Source of the DNA: Rhodanobacter humi
GTDB taxonomy: Bacteria; Pseudomonadota; Gammaproteobacteria; Xanthomonadales; Rhodanobacteraceae
Assembly: GCF_041107455.1 (NCBI RefSeq)
Contig: NZ_JBGBPY010000001.1
Coordinates: forward strand, 3,100,001 to 3,164,000
Direction of reading: 5' to 3'
Length of the DNA stretch: 64,000 bases
Position numbers and translations under genes: made by a program. Below the pieces are notes generated by a model, which saw only the letters and a program-made list of their open reading frames with translations, ran no database searches and was not told the DNA's origin. Shown here one piece after another: positions 8,447-17,528 of this stretch; positions within the stretch are counted from its first letter, which is position 1; each line of letters begins with the position of its first letter.

Positions 8447-8775
8447 CGACCACCGCGGACATATTGCCTCATGTTGCGGCGCTTGTGTGTTGTGCATGCG
8501 GTCACGAAAGCCCGCCACCGGTAGTGGGGAGGCCTCGTTCCGTGCGCTGGCTGACACTTGGGTTGCTGCGTGAGGACTGGTGATTTTGGGCAGCATGTGA
8601 CGCAATTTGTCAGCTTGCGGCCGATTGGGCTGGCATGAGTCATCCGGCACGGGCGAGGGACGATCACGGCTGGTGTGCCTCTCAAGCTGCCTTGTAGGGG
8701 TTTTGGCGGGCTGGCTTGCGTCGTATTCCCGGTGTGCTTACCTTGCCCCTTTACCAATCACCCTGGGGAACGATC
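8447..8775. other. Intergenic region between the pilin promoter and the S9 peptidase gene
   Basis: No gene is supported here. Upstream of the sigma-54 site one expects PilR-binding sequence, but no clear repeat was found. Near the peptidase gene a weak sigma-70-like pair TTGCGT (8716-8721) and TACCTT (8739-8744), spaced by 17, could drive it. Confidence 0.4.
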
Positions 8776-10920
8776 ATGAAAAAGGCCCTGACGGCCGCGC
8801 TGTTGCTGGCGCTGGCGGCGTCGCCTGCGCTCGCGGTGGACACCGACACGGTGGCACCTATCGATACCGCGATCACCGTGGACCACGCGCCGCATCCGTT
8901 CAACGTGCGCGACCTGGTGATGATGCAGCGGGTCTCCGATCCGCAGCTGTCGCCGGACGGGCGCTACGCGGCGTTCGGCGTGCGCAGCACGGATTACGCG
9001 GCGAACAAGGGCGTCAACGCGATCGAGGTGCTGGATCTGTCGCGCGGCGGCAAGCCGATGACGGTGGTGGCGAAGGGCGCTTCCTCGCCGCGCTGGGCGC
9101 CGGATGGCAAAAGCCTGTACTACGTGGCGCCGTCCGATGGCGTGGCGCAGTTGTGGCGGATGGATTTCGCGGTGGGCAAAGGCGGGCTGGATCTCGCTGG
9201 TCACACGGCGCCGGTGCAGGTGAGCCACGGCGCGCTGGACGTGCAGGCTTGGAAGCTGTCACCGGACGGCAAAAGCGTGCTGCTTTCCTATGCGGTGTTC
9301 ACCGATTGCGGCACGCTGGCCTGCACCAAGCAGATGCAGGACCAGCGCGCGGCGGACAAGGCCACCGGCACGCTGTACAAGAAGCTGTTCGTGCGGCACT
9401 GGGATACCTGGTCCGACGGCACGCGCAACCAGCTCTACCTCGGCCGCTTCGATGTACACGGCCAGCTACCGGCCGAGCCGACGCTGCTCACGCGCGGCAT
9501 CGACGGCGACGTGCCGAGCAAGCCGTTCGGCGACGACAGCGAATTCGCCTACTCGCCCGACGGCAAGACGGTGTACTTCGACGTGCGCATCGCCGGTCGC
9601 AGCGAGCCGTGGTCGACGAACTTCGACATCTACAAGATGCCCGCCGACGGTTCCGCGGTGCCGGTGAACCTCACCGCCGAGAACAAGGCCTGGGATGCGT
9701 ATCCGGTGCCTTCGCCAGACGGCAAGACGCTGTACTACCTTGCGATGAAGGTGCCGGGTTTCGAGGCCGACCGCTTCGGCATCATGGCGCTGGACCTCGC
9801 CACCGGTGCGAAGCGCGAGATCGATCCGCACTGGGATCGCTCGCCGGGCGGCATGGACATTTCCGCCGACGGCAAGACGCTCTACGTCACCGCCGACGAC
9901 GAGGGCGAGCATCCGTTGTTTGCGGTGGATACCGCCAGCGGCAAGGTGCGCGAGTTGGTGGGCGCGGGCTCGGTGGACGGCTACTCGCTGGCCGGGTCGC
10001 GGCTGCTGCTGGCGCGCAATGATCTCAAGCGTCCCAGCGATCTCTATACCGCGAATGTCGACGGCAAGGATCTCAGACAGGTCACCCATTACAACGCCGC
10101 GCTGCTCAAGAACGCGCACGAGGGCGACTTCGAGTTCTTCACCTTCAAGGGCTGGAACAACGAGCCCGTGCAAGGCTATGTGGTGAAGCCGGCGGGCTAT
10201 GAGCCCGGCAAGAAGTATCCGGTCGCCTTCATCATCCACGGCGGCCCGCAAGGCGCGATGACCAACAGCTGGAGCTACCGCTGGAACCCGCAGACCTACG
10301 CGGGGCAGGGCTTCGCGGTGGTGACGATCAACTTCCACGGTTCCACCGGCTACGGCCAGAAGTTCACCGACTCCATCTCGGGCGACTGGGGCGGCAAGCC
10401 GCTGGAGGACCTCAAGCTCGGCTGGCAGGCCGCGCTGTCGAAGTATTCCTTCCTCGACGGCAACCGCGCCTGCGCGCTGGGCGCTAGCTACGGCGGCTTC
10501 ATGACCTACTGGATCGCCGGCGTGTGGAACCAGCCGTGGAAGTGCCTGATCGACCACGACGGCGTGTTCGATGCGCGCATGATGTACTACGCCACCGAGG
10601 AGCTGTGGTTCGAGGAACACGAGAACGGCGGCACCCAGTACGACGTGCCGGCCAACTATGAGAAGTTCGACCCGCTAGCCCATGTCAAGGACTGGCGCGT
10701 GCCGATGCTGGTGATCCACTCCGCGAAAGACTTCCGCATCCCGCTCAGCCAAGGCCTGGGCGCGTTCACCGCGCTGCAGCGCCGCGGCATCCCCAGCGAG
10801 TTCCTCACCTTCCCGGACGAGAACCACTGGGTGCTCAAGCCGCACAACAGTGTGCTGTGGCACGACACGGTGAATGCGTGGCTGAAGCAGTGGACGGCGG
10901 CGCCTGAAACGCAGAAATAG
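8776..10920 (+). CDS. Secreted S9 family prolyl oligopeptidase (dipeptidyl-peptidase 5 / acylaminoacyl-peptidase type)
   Basis: 714 residues from ATG 8776, which begins a clean signal peptide (MKKALTAALLLALAASPALA) and is preceded by GGGGAACG; the longer TTG start at 8716 falls in a likely promoter. Repeated SPDGK-type motifs between residues 60 and 400 mark the beta-propeller that gates the active site. The C-terminal alpha/beta-hydrolase domain carries the triad Ser571 (GASYGG), Asp652 (AKDFRIP) and His684 (DENHW). Members cleave short peptides, often releasing N-terminal dipeptides, in the periplasm. The stop codon TAG is also the first three bases of the REP cluster that follows. Confidence 0.92.
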   Translation: MKKALTAALLLALAASPALAVDTDTVAPIDTAITVDHAPHPFNVRDLVMMQRVSDPQLSPDGRYAAFGVRSTDYAANKGVNAIEVLDLSRGGKPMTVVAKGASSPRWAPDGKSLYYVAPSDGVAQLWRMDFAVGKGGLDLAGHTAPVQVSHGALDVQAWKLSPDGKSVLLSYAVFTDCGTLACTKQMQDQRAADKATGTLYKKLFVRHWDTWSDGTRNQLYLGRFDVHGQLPAEPTLLTRGIDGDVPSKPFGDDSEFAYSPDGKTVYFDVRIAGRSEPWSTNFDIYKMPADGSAVPVNLTAENKAWDAYPVPSPDGKTLYYLAMKVPGFEADRFGIMALDLATGAKREIDPHWDRSPGGMDISADGKTLYVTADDEGEHPLFAVDTASGKVRELVGAGSVDGYSLAGSRLLLARNDLKRPSDLYTANVDGKDLRQVTHYNAALLKNAHEGDFEFFTFKGWNNEPVQGYVVKPAGYEPGKKYPVAFIIHGGPQGAMTNSWSYRWNPQTYAGQGFAVVTINFHGSTGYGQKFTDSISGDWGGKPLEDLKLGWQAALSKYSFLDGNRACALGASYGGFMTYWIAGVWNQPWKCLIDHDGVFDARMMYYATEELWFEEHENGGTQYDVPANYEKFDPLAHVKDWRVPMLVIHSAKDFRIPLSQGLGAFTALQRRGIPSEFLTFPDENHWVLKPHNSVLWHDTVNAWLKQWTAAPETQK

Positions 10921-11052
10921 GAGCGGCCGTAGGAGCGGGTGTAGGAGCGGCTTCAGCCGCGACCAAGCACCATGCAAACTCACCCCATCAACGAAACGGC
11001 AGCCTGCGGGCTGCCGTTTCGTTGATGGCATCGCGGCTGAAGCCGCTCCTAC
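10918..11052. repeat. REP cluster with an embedded perfect 20-bp hairpin
   Basis: Starts at the peptidase stop codon with two partial heads (TAGGAGCGGCC, TAGGAGCGGGTG), then GTAGGAGCGGCTTCAGCCGC, and ends with the inverted partner GCGGCTGAAGCCGCTCCTAC. Between them, 10985-11004 and 11009-11028 form a perfect 20-bp stem with a TGCG loop. That hairpin may act as the peptidase terminator, although no long T run follows. It immediately precedes the RAYT gene. Confidence 0.85.
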
Positions 11053-11153
11053 GCTGGTGCGGTCAATGCCCTACACATTGCATCGCCGTCACCCCATACG
11101 ATCTGATCGCGGCATCCATGGCACCGCGACGTGCGTGCCAGTCACCATGTCGT

Positions 11154-11628
11154 ATGACCCGAATCCACAACCCCGCCCAGCATCGCCTGCGCATCGGCCG
11201 TTGCTCGTTGCCGGGCCAGGTCTATCTGCTTACCACGGTCACCCATCAGCGCCGGCCGGTATTCACCGATACCGAACTCGCACGCCTTGCGGCGCGGTGC
11301 ATAGGGGAGTCAGAACTCTGGGCTCCAAGCCGTTGCCTGTGCTGGGTGCTTATGCCAGACCACTGGCATGGAATCGTCGAGTTAGGCGACGGCAGCGGAG
11401 CTGCCGCGCGTCATGCAGCGGTTCAAGGGCGTGTTTTCGCGGCGGGTGCGCCAACATGCTCGCCTCACCGGGCCATTGTGGATGCACGGGTATCACGACC
11501 ATGCGCTTCGCCGTGAGGAAGATTTGCGGGTGGCAGCGGATTACGTCATCGCCAATCCCGTCCGCGCGGGGCTGGTGGCCTGCCCAGGCGATTGGCCGTA
11601 TTGGAATGCGTGGTTTGTCGGTGCGTAG
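11154..11628 (+). pseudogene. REP-associated tyrosine transposase (RAYT, TnpA_REP), frameshifted
   Basis: Two frames join into one RAYT of about 157 residues. The first frame, from ATG 11154, gives VYLLTTVTHQRRPVF and the HUH-type metal motif in MPDHWHGIVEL. The second, from about 11400, gives LPRVMQRFKGVFSRRVRQ and the catalytic-Tyr region YVIANPVRAGLV. The break is an extra base between about 11385 and 11404. RAYTs are single-strand transposases thought to spread REP hairpins, and here REP pairs flank the gene on both sides. Either the gene is dead or the base is a sequencing error; all key motifs survive. Confidence 0.85.
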
Positions 11629-11634
11629 GTGCAG

Positions 11635-11707
11635 CGTAGGAGCGGCCGTCGTAGTAGCGGCTTCAGCCGCGATTCCAAACGCCGGTCGCGGCTGAAGCCG
11701 CTCCTAC
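11635..11707. repeat. REP pair downstream of RAYT
   Basis: Inverted copies of the GGAGCGGCTTCAGCC unit: a forward one at about 11656-11676 and the reverse one ending GCTCCTAC at 11707. The reverse terminus supplies the TAG stop of corA on the minus strand (11704-11706). Confidence 0.85.
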
Positions 11708-12717
11708 AACCACTTCGCCCGTTTCAGCGCGAGGTAGATGCCGCCCACCACGCAGGCCACCACGCCGATGATGACGGGGTAGCTCCAGGATTCGGCGAGC
11801 TCGGGCATGTGGGTGAAGTTCATGCCGTACCAGCTGGTGATGAGGGTGGGCGCGGCGAGCATTGCGGCCCAGCCGGCGAGTTTCTTCATCACCTCGTTCT
11901 GGCCGAAGGTGACCAGCGAGAGGTTCACGCTGATTGCCGCGGTGAGCATCTCGCGCATCGCGCCGATCGAGTCGTTCACCCGCGTCACGTGGTCGTGCAC
12001 GTCGCGGAAGTAGGCGCGCAGCTCGTCGGGAATCAGTTGCGGATGCAGGCGCACCAGCTGGCTGATCACGTCCTGCAGCGGAGCCACCGCGAGGCGCAGC
12101 GTCATCAGGTCGCGCTGCATGTCGTACAGGCGGCGCACGGTGTCGCGGTTGAAGCTGGCGGCGAAGATGTCCTGCTCCAGCTCCTGCAGCTCCTCGCGGA
12201 AGTCGCGCACGATCGGCAGCAGGTTGTCGACGATGAAGTCCAGCACGCTGTACAGGCCGTAGCTTGGTCCCAGCGCCAGCAGGTCGGGCGAGTGTTCGCA
12301 GCTGCGTCGTGCCGGCGCGTAGGAGAGCGAGGCGCCGTGGCGCACGGTGAGCAGATAGCGCGGACCCAGGAAGATGTGCGTCTCGCCGAACGCGATGTGG
12401 CCGCCAATGAGCTGGGCGGTCTGCACCACGATGAACAGCGAGTCGCCGTAGGCCTCGATCTTGGTGCGCTGGTGCGCGCTCTGCGCGTCCTCGATCGCGA
12501 GGTCGTGCAGGTCGAACTCCTCCTGCAGCTTCAGCAGCAGCGCTTCGTCCGGCTCGTGCAAGCCCACCCAGACGAAGGTGTCCGGCTCCTTGAGCACTTC
12601 GCTGATCGCATCGATGCCCACGTCGCCGATGCGCCGGCCGTCGTTGTGGTAGGCGACGCAGTTGACCACCATGCGGGTGTCGGTCGGGGCGGGTACGGCG
12701 GGCGTCGACGCGGTCAT
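11704..12717 (-). CDS. corA: CorA family magnesium / divalent cation transporter
   Basis: 337 residues from ATG 12717. A longer frame reaches 12900 but its extra residues are the translation of a REP, so the later start is chosen. A long alpha-helical cytoplasmic domain is followed by the signature YGMNF with HMPELAES after the first membrane helix, and a second helix near the C-terminus (PVIIGVVACVVGGIYLAL), the two-helix pore layout of CorA pentamers. It mediates Mg2+ (or Ni2+/Co2+) uptake across the inner membrane. The stop TAG lies in the adjacent REP. Confidence 0.9.
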   Translation of the reverse strand: MTASTPAVPAPTDTRMVVNCVAYHNDGRRIGDVGIDAISEVLKEPDTFVWVGLHEPDEALLLKLQEEFDLHDLAIEDAQSAHQRTKIEAYGDSLFIVVQTAQLIGGHIAFGETHIFLGPRYLLTVRHGASLSYAPARRSCEHSPDLLALGPSYGLYSVLDFIVDNLLPIVRDFREELQELEQDIFAASFNRDTVRRLYDMQRDLMTLRLAVAPLQDVISQLVRLHPQLIPDELRAYFRDVHDHVTRVNDSIGAMREMLTAAISVNLSLVTFGQNEVMKKLAGWAAMLAAPTLITSWYGMNFTHMPELAESWSYPVIIGVVACVVGGIYLALKRAKWL

Positions 12718-12744
12718 GCCTGCATGATGCCGTGCAGGCCGATG

Positions 12745-12906
12745 CCGGGCAATGAACGAATCCCCACATCCGGGTAGGAGCGGGTAGAGGCGGGTAGGAG
12801 CGGCCTCAGCCGCGATGCCTTGAACGGGCCTACTCAAGAGCATCGCGGCTGAAGCCGCTCCTACGGGGAAGGCGGAGGAGTGAGTTGCCGCAGGCTCCAC
12901 GCCAGC
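12745..12906. repeat. Left direct repeat flanking the acyltransferase gene (contains a REP pair)
   Basis: Begins CCGGGCAATGAACGAA, carries a REP pair and ends GCCGCAGGCTCCACGCCAGC. The same order of sequence recurs at 15087-15240 with small differences, in the same orientation, on the other side of the acyltransferase gene. The right-hand copy is the native 3' end of the DUF4105 gene with its downstream REP. Confidence 0.8.
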
Positions 12907-12930
12907 ACATGCTGGATCACCGCACAGTTC
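12861..12930 (-). pseudogene. Remnant of the 3' end of a DUF4105 gene
   Basis: On the minus strand the last codons before a TAG at 12861-12863 read VLAWSLRQLTPPPSP, against ALAWSLRQLAPPPSP at the end of the intact gene at 15194. Similarity fades about 20 codons upstream. It is a duplicated gene end, not a functional gene. Confidence 0.7.
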
Positions 12931-13012
12931 GCGAACGGGGCAGTCTGGTGGAAGGCACTGCCCTGTACCATCACCGGGTTCGTATTCGGAATCACGCAGG
13001 GGCGCAGGGGCG

Positions 13013-15032
13013 ATGAAGGGACACGATTACCGGCTGGGTTACCGCGCCGATCTGGAAGGCCTGCGTGCCGTGGCCATCCTGCTGGTCGTGGCGGTGCACG
13101 CCGGGGTGCCGTGGTTGCGCGGCGGTTTCGTCGGCGTGGACGTGTTCTTCGTGTTGTCCGGCTTCCTGATCACCGGCCTGCTGGTGCAGGAGGTGTCGGA
13201 CACCGGGCGGCTGCGTTTCGCGGAGTTCTACGTGCGTCGCCTGCGTCGCCTGCTGCCGGCCCTGCTGACAATGCTGCTGGTCGTCGGCGCGCTGGCCTCG
13301 CTGCTGCTGGCGCCGACAGAGCAACGTGAGCAGTCGTCCGCGGCGGCGATGGCCGCGTTGTGGCTGAGCAACATCCATTTCGCCTTCGCGCCGCAGAACT
13401 ACTTCGCGCCCGGTACCGAGACGAATCTGTTCCTGCATACCTGGTCGCTGGGCGTGGAGGAGCAGTTCTACCTGGTCTGGCCGGCGCTGCTGGTGTGGCT
13501 GCTCGGTCGCGATGGCGAGCGCGGCGTGGCGCGGCTGAAGATCGGCATGTTCGTGGTGGTGGTCGCCAGTTTCGCGACGTGTGCGTGGCTGAGCTACCAG
13601 GTGCCGCAGCTGGCGTTCTACATGATGCCCCTGCGCGCCTGGCAGTTCGCAGCCGGTGCGCTGGTCTGGCTGTATTTCAAGGTGCCCGGCGACTGGCGGC
13701 GCGTCGTGGTGGAGTCGCCGCCCCGGGGCGCTGCATGCCATCGGCTGGCTGGGCCTTGGGATGGTCGCGCTCGCAGGCGTGCTGTTCAGTGCCGATATCC
13801 CGTATCCCGGTGGCTACGCGTTGCTGCCCACGCTGGGCGCCGTCGGCATCGTTGCGGCGGGCTGCGTGGCCACGCGGCCGTTCGGGGTATCGCGGCTGTT
13901 GTCGTGGCGACCCTTGCAGTGGATCGGCGGCATCTCCTATTCGTGGTACCTGTGGCATTGGCCGATCCTGCTGCTCGGCCGAGCGGTCACGGGCTCGGAT
14001 GCGCCGGTGTATCGCATCGCCTGGGTGTTGCTGTCGCTGGTGCTAGCCTGGTTGTCCTGCCGGTTCATCGAGTCGCCGATCCGCAATCGGCGGCAGTGGT
14101 TGGCGCGTCCGTGCATGGCAATCTTCGGAGCGCTGGCGCTGATGCTGCTGGCCAACAGCCTGTGCATGCGCTGGAACAACCAAGCGGCCGAACGGATGCA
14201 GTCGCCCGCCATGCAGCGTTATGCCATGGCGCACGGCGATGCGCCGGCGATCTATGGCATGGGTTGCGACGATTGGTACTACAGCGACCGGGTGCACATC
14301 TGTGCCTTCGGCCCTGCCAACGCGGCGCATACGGTGGTGCTGATGGGCGACAGCCATGCCGGGCAGTGGTTTCCCGCCGCCGCCAAGGCATTCGATCGGC
14401 CGGGTTGGCGCCTGCTGGTGCTCACCAAGTCGTCCTGCCCGATGGTCGACGAGCCGTTCTTCTACGAGCGCATCGGCAAGGAATACACCGTGTGTTCGAC
14501 CTGGCGCACGCATGCCTTGGCGAAGGTCGCTGAGATCAGGCCCGATGTGGTGCTGCTGGGGACCGTGGGCGGGGGCGGGTACAAGTTCTCGAAGGCGCAA
14601 TGGATTGATGGCACGACAAGGGTGCTCGATGTACTCAGTCCGGCAGCTGGACATATCTATCTGCTGCGCGATACGCCACACCTGCCGTTTGATGGACCGG
14701 ATTGTCTGGCGGAACACACGGGGCGACCGGCGTGGCTGGGGCTGCGGCATGCTTGTCGCGCTCCGGCCGATGATCCGCATGCAGACCAGGTGTATCAGTG
14801 GCTGGGCGAGGCGTCGGGACGCTTCGCCAACGTCGGTATGCTGGACATGAATGCACAAGTCTGTCCGGGCGACATGTGCTCGGCGGAGCGTGATGGCATG
14901 GTGGTGTTCCGTGACAGTCAGCATTTGACCGGCAGTTTCGCGGCCTCGCTCGGGCCAGTGCTGGCCGGGAAGCTGGGCATCGATGCGGCAACTGCGACCA
15001 GTGACAGCGGCAAGGCCAAGACGCCGCCGTAG
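13013..15032 (+). CDS. Membrane O-acyltransferase with SGNH domain (OafA/YrhL type), frameshifted
   Basis: Joining two frames gives about 672 residues. The first part (from ATG 13013) is acyltransferase-3: YRADLEGLRAVAILLVVAVH, then FVGVDVFFVLSGFLITG and HTWSLGVEEQFYLVWP. The second part continues the membrane helices (GGISYSWYLWHWPILL) and ends in a periplasmic SGNH esterase-like domain with GDSHAGQW and the D-x-x-H pair FRDSQHL. The frame change falls at a CCCC-GGGG run, 13721-13728, and one extra base explains it. Such enzymes O-acetylate surface polysaccharide or peptidoglycan. It lies between direct repeats, so it may be a later insertion. Whether the frameshift is real or an error cannot be told here. 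Confidence 0.82.
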
Positions 15033-15240
15033 GAGCGCGCCCTGTGCGCGAAAACTTTTGGCGACGGTCGAAGCGCCAAAGCATTACCGGGCAATGAACG
15101 AACACCCGCCTCCGGGGAGGAGCGGGTAGGAGCGGCTTCAGCCGCGATGCTCTCGGGTAGGCAGCTTCAAGAGCATCGCGGCTGAAGCCGCTCCTACGGA
15201 GAAGGCGGAGGCGCGAGCTGCCGCAGGCTCCACGCCAGCG
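15030..15240. repeat. Degenerate palindrome plus right direct repeat with REP pair
   Basis: 15030-15086 starts at the acyltransferase stop (TAGGAGCGCGCCCTGTGCGC) and is a decayed copy of the GCGCACCCTGTGCGC palindrome. From 15087 the sequence matches the left direct repeat (12745-12906), including a REP pair at about 15127-15197 whose right terminus gives the TAG stop of the DUF4105 gene. Confidence 0.8.
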
Positions 15241-16408
15241 CCAGCCACACCGGCAGCGCGAACAGGATCCACGGCTGGTTCTGCTGCACGGTGCCGGGCA
15301 GCAGGTGCAGCAGCACGGTGGCCAGCGCGGCCAGCAGTTGCAGCATCAGCACGCCGTTGACGAAGCGTGTGGGTGCGAGGCCACGGCGCGTGCGCCACAG
15401 CGCGGGCAGCAGCAGGAAGGCGAGCGGGCTGAACAGCAGCAGGTTGGCGTTCGCCCAGGCGGAGTGGTGACTGGTCAGCGTCCACAGCGCCAGCAGCAGC
15501 AGGCCGACGAGGCCGGCGGCGACGAGGTACAGCGTGCCGAGCAGGGCGAAGCCGGTGCGCCAGCGGCGCGCGGTCAGTGCGAGCGCGATGGCGAGGATCA
15601 GGCCGGCCGCGCCCAGCGGCAGGCGCAGGTCCGGCGCCTGCGCGGGCGGCGCCTGCAGGCGGTTGGGCGATAGCAGTTGTTCGTCCTGCACCAGCGGCTG
15701 CGTGCCGCCGTGGCCGTCGGGCACACGGATGCCGCGCAGGTTCGCCTGCAGTTCGTAGGGCAGGAAGCTTTCGCTCCACGCGGTCATCGGCTGGTCGGCG
15801 TACGGGCCGAGGCCGAGGTCGAGCAGCAGCATCAGCCAGGACTGGCCGCTCATCAGGCGATCGGTCTGCTCGCGATACGTCATGCCGCCGGGTTCCGCGG
15901 CGAGGCGCACCTTGAGGATGCCGCCCAGCGCCTTGTCCAGTGCATCGCGAACGCGGGTGGTGCAGTTGTCGATGTAGTAGTCGTAGTTGTAGCCGGCGTT
16001 CTCGGGGCGCAGGTTCCAGAACAGGAAGTCGCGCAACGCGGCCGCCTGCGTGGGTGTCAGCGCGAGCTGCTGGCGGGTGATCGAGCGGCCCACCTGCACG
16101 TACCAAGCTTCCTCCGGGCCGGTGGACTCGGCGTCCATCAGGTAGTGCATGCGGCCGCGCGCGAAGTTCAAGAAGAAGTTCTTCTCGTTGAAGTCGAACA
16201 CGCCGTAGTTGAAGTTCACCGCCTCGCCGCTGACGGTGTCGCGCAGCTCGATCGCGTCGTGGCCGAAACGCTCCCAGTAGACGTCGCCCGGGCCATAGGT
16301 GACGAGCGCGACTTCCAGGTTTGCACCGGGGGCGTTGGCGACGCTGGCATGGGCCGGGCCGATGGCCAGCAGGAGGAGGGCGAGCAGCAGGGCGATGGTT
16401 TGGCGCAT
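15194..16408 (-). CDS. DUF4105 (Lnb N-terminal-like) membrane protein
   Basis: 404 residues. A signal peptide (MRQTIALLLALLLLAIGPAHA) leads a periplasmic domain with the family residues His in RFGHDAIEL (about 50) and Cys in YYIDNCTTRVRD (about 150), then at least four membrane helices from about residue 270 to the end. The Lnb/DUF4105 family includes a lipoprotein N-acyl transferase of Gram-positive bacteria whose His/Cys pair is needed; similar chemistry in this organism is inference. Downstream of it on the minus strand lies the direct-repeat region; upstream is corC. Its last codon and stop overlap a REP. Confidence 0.78.
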   Translation of the reverse strand: MRQTIALLLALLLLAIGPAHASVANAPGANLEVALVTYGPGDVYWERFGHDAIELRDTVSGEAVNFNYGVFDFNEKNFFLNFARGRMHYLMDAESTGPEEAWYVQVGRSITRQQLALTPTQAAALRDFLFWNLRPENAGYNYDYYIDNCTTRVRDALDKALGGILKVRLAAEPGGMTYREQTDRLMSGQSWLMLLLDLGLGPYADQPMTAWSESFLPYELQANLRGIRVPDGHGGTQPLVQDEQLLSPNRLQAPPAQAPDLRLPLGAAGLILAIALALTARRWRTGFALLGTLYLVAAGLVGLLLLALWTLTSHHSAWANANLLLFSPLAFLLLPALWRTRRGLAPTRFVNGVLMLQLLAALATVLLHLLPGTVQQNQPWILFALPVWLALAWSLRQLAPPPSP

Positions 16409-16434
16409 GGTCGGATCTGCCGCAGGTGTTCACG

Positions 16435-16509
16435 GTGGGAGCGCACCCTGTGCGCGAATGCTCTGGCGTTGATCGGGGCAAAGCATTCGCGCACAGGGTG
16501 CGCTCCTAC
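16435..16509. repeat. Palindromic repeat (GCGCACCCTGTGCGCGAATG family)
   Basis: Left arm GAGCGCACCCTGTGCGCGAA, right arm TTCGCGCACAGGGTGCGCTC, with a short central spacer containing GGCGTTGATCGGGGCA. It lies between corC and the DUF4105 gene. Confidence 0.9.
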
Positions 16510-16523
16510 GGGGTGTCGATGTA

Positions 16524-17372
16524 TCAGGCGTCGGGGCGACGGGTGACGCGGAACTGCTGCACGCGGCGGTCGTCGGCTTCGGTGACGTGGAACAGGAAAT
16601 CGCCGGCGCCGGCCTCCTCGCCCGCCTCGGGCAGGTGGCCGAACTCGGCGGTGATCAGGCCGCCGATGGTGTCGAACTCCTCGTCGGAGAAGGTTGCGCC
16701 CACTTCCTCGTTGAAGTCCTCGATCGGGGTGAGCGCGCTGACCAGCCATGAGCCGTCGGTCTGCGCGTGGATCAGCGCGGGCTCTTCCTCGTCGTCGTGC
16801 TCGTCGTCGATCTCGCCGACGATCTGCTCCAGCACGTCCTCGATCGTGATCAGGCCGGCCACGCCGCCGTACTCGTCCACCACCAGCGCCATGTGGTTGC
16901 GGCTGCGGCGGAACTCGGCCAGCAGCACGTTGAGGCGCATCGACTCGGGGATCAGTACCGCGGGGCGCAGGATCGCCTGGATGTCGAAGTCGGCGCCGTT
17001 GCCGAAATACTTCAGCAGGTCCTTGGCCAGCAGGATGCCGAGGATCTCGTCCTTGTCCTCGCCGTGCACGGGAAAGCGCGAGTGGCCGGATTCGACCACG
17101 GCGGCGAGGATGTCCGAAAGCGGGGCGTCGGCGGCGATCATCACGATCTGCACGCGCGGCACCATCACGTCGTCGACGGAAAGCTCGGTGACCTTGAGCG
17201 CGCCCTCCAGCATGGGCAGGGTGTCGGCGCTGAGCAGGCCGTTGACCTGGGCGGCGCGCAACTCGTCGATCAGTTCCGCGCGGTTGCGCGGCTCGCCGGA
17301 AAACAGATGGCCCAGTCGATCCCACCACGTGCGGTGGGCCGGGCCATTGGTACTGCCGGGGTCGTCGTTCAT
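16524..17372 (-). CDS. corC: CorC/HlyC family protein with CBS pair (YbeX-like)
   Basis: 282 residues. Two CBS domains span about 65-190 (VDDVMVPRVQIVMI ... DEYGGVAGLITIEDVLEQIVGEI), followed by the C-terminal CorC_HlyC domain. There is no DUF21 membrane domain, as in E. coli YbeX/CorC. It is linked to Mg2+/Co2+ efflux and, through its neighbours ybeY and ybeZ, to ribosome maintenance. The order miaB-phoH-ybeY-corC is the conserved ybeZYX arrangement. Start ATG 17372. Confidence 0.92.
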   Translation of the reverse strand: MNDDPGSTNGPAHRTWWDRLGHLFSGEPRNRAELIDELRAAQVNGLLSADTLPMLEGALKVTELSVDDVMVPRVQIVMIAADAPLSDILAAVVESGHSRFPVHGEDKDEILGILLAKDLLKYFGNGADFDIQAILRPAVLIPESMRLNVLLAEFRRSRNHMALVVDEYGGVAGLITIEDVLEQIVGEIDDEHDDEEEPALIHAQTDGSWLVSALTPIEDFNEEVGATFSDEEFDTIGGLITAEFGHLPEAGEEAGAGDFLFHVTEADDRRVQQFRVTRRPDA

Positions 17373-17442
17373 TACTCGGGTTGCAACTGCCCGATGTCGG
17401 GCGGGAGTACGAGTCTAGCGGAAAACCCGTGACAATTCAGGG

Positions 17443-17511
17443 TGTAGGAGCGGCGTAGGAGCGGCTTCAGCCGCGATTCGTGCTGGTGGTCGCGGCTGAA
17501 GCTGCTCCTAC
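17443..17511. repeat. REP pair between ybeY and corC
   Basis: GTAGGAGCGGCTTCAGCCGC and its inverted partner (one mismatch, GCTGCTCCTAC), preceded by a truncated head GTAGGAGCGGC. Confidence 0.88.
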
Positions 17512-17528
17512 GAGAATCCATACCGACG

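Noticed and set aside
8339-8757. Possible small genes in the pilin-peptidase gap
   Set aside because: Frames on both strands lack ribosome sites and domain-like sequence and overlap the sigma-54 promoter or the candidate peptidase promoter.
12718-12900. Longer corA start at 12900
   Set aside because: The extra residues are translated REP sequence and a remnant gene end.
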